Positions 63,903 through 64,000 of a stretch of DNA of 64,000 nucleotides are shown in pieces. The DNA is taken from positions 310,001-374,000 of the forward strand of contig NZ_JALLPK010000002.1 in the NCBI RefSeq assembly GCF_023276375.1, in the 5' to 3' direction. The notes under the pieces are model-generated. The model worked only from the letters and a program-made list of their open reading frames with translations. It did not search any database and was not told the origin of the DNA. The stretch is from Halocatena marina. GTDB taxonomy: Archaea; Halobacteriota; Halobacteria; Halobacteriales; Haloarculaceae. Made by a program: the position numbers and the translations under genes. Position 1 is the first letter of the stretch; the number at the start of each line of letters is the position of its first letter.

Positions 63903-64000
63903 TCTTGCCTCCCGTAAAGTATCCGCGTGTCCATGCAACCCAGGACCCGAGAAATCCAACGATCAGGATGAGTCCAGCAGCCGAAGCGATACTGTCTAGG
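63892..64000 (-). CDS. C-terminal part of a small membrane protein (window edge)
   Basis: The last 35 codons of a gene that begins beyond the window: ASAAGLILIVGFLGSWVAWT then RGYFTGGKNVA and a stop at 63892. It has one membrane helix. The end overlaps the next small gene by 11 bases, so this belongs to the same SSS operon. Its full length and family cannot be judged from here. Confidence 0.65.
   Translation of the reverse strand, partial: LDSIASAAGLILIVGFLGSWVAWTRGYFTGGKNVA

Noticed and set aside
1..64000. CRISPR arrays, tRNA or rRNA genes, intact insertion sequences
   Set aside because: No regularly spaced repeats other than ORBs, no tRNA-like T-arm signatures with matching stems, and no full transposase gene were recognised by eye; small RNAs cannot be excluded.

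Overview
The window is haloarchaeal (class Halobacteria). Its proteins are acidic and Asp/Glu-rich, it has a Bat-type HTH_10 regulator and a Tat-exported protein, and many genes have a TATA-like box 25-30 bases upstream of the start codon, as expected for leaderless mRNAs. An Orc1/Cdc6 gene is surrounded by origin recognition boxes ending in a G-run. I cannot assign a genus. Base composition is moderate, intergenic regions are AT-rich, and many gene fragments and frameshifted genes are present. This suggests an accessory or secondary replicon region, or a rearranged part of the chromosome.

Layout. 1-8.0 kb, all on the minus strand: an acetate block with two paralogous AMP-forming acetyl-CoA synthetases flanking a Bat-like regulator, then a two-part sodium:solute symporter (DUF4212 small subunit plus an SSS protein cut by the window edge). 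8.4-15.1 kb: a replication origin. Orc1/Cdc6 sits between groups of ORB repeats (eight copies), and next to it is an overlapping winged-helix/nucleotidyltransferase pair resembling AbiE-type modules. A DUF6788 gene and an HSL-type alpha/beta hydrolase follow. 15.9-21.4 kb: an uptake-and-hydrolysis module with an IclR regulator, a HyuC/AllC-like M20 amidohydrolase, an SSS symporter and an AbgA-like M20 hydrolase. 22.7-29.6 kb: a redox group with a Cys-rich multi-pass membrane protein, a pyridine nucleotide-disulfide oxidoreductase, a DsbA-like protein, a peroxiredoxin and cytochrome oxidase subunit I. 30.5-38.4 kb: two ABC-2 permeases without an ATPase, a DUF457 membrane protein, a large Tat-exported lectin-like/beta-propeller protein, and a MATE pump with its TetR regulator.

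40.7-61.1 kb is an aromatic-acid catabolic region bounded by two IclR regulators. It encodes an acyl-CoA ligase, gentisate 1,2-dioxygenase, an FAH-family hydrolase, a hotdog thioesterase and an FAD aromatic hydroxylase. Together these suggest a CoA-thioester route to gentisate and on to central metabolites. Interspersed are a 2-oxoacid dehydrogenase E1 pair, a fused FAD/Fe-S dehydrogenase of the D-lactate/glycolate type, an ADP-forming acyl-CoA synthetase alpha-type protein and a YjiH-family membrane protein. A decayed second copy of the gentisate dioxygenase/zinc-ribbon pair lies at 49.9-50.4 kb. The window ends in a third SSS symporter operon (62.0-64 kb) with single-helix small proteins on both sides of the transporter gene.

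No tRNA, rRNA, CRISPR array or intact insertion sequence was recognised. Starts were chosen by eye from TATA spacing, overlaps and homology, and residue numbers are hand counts.
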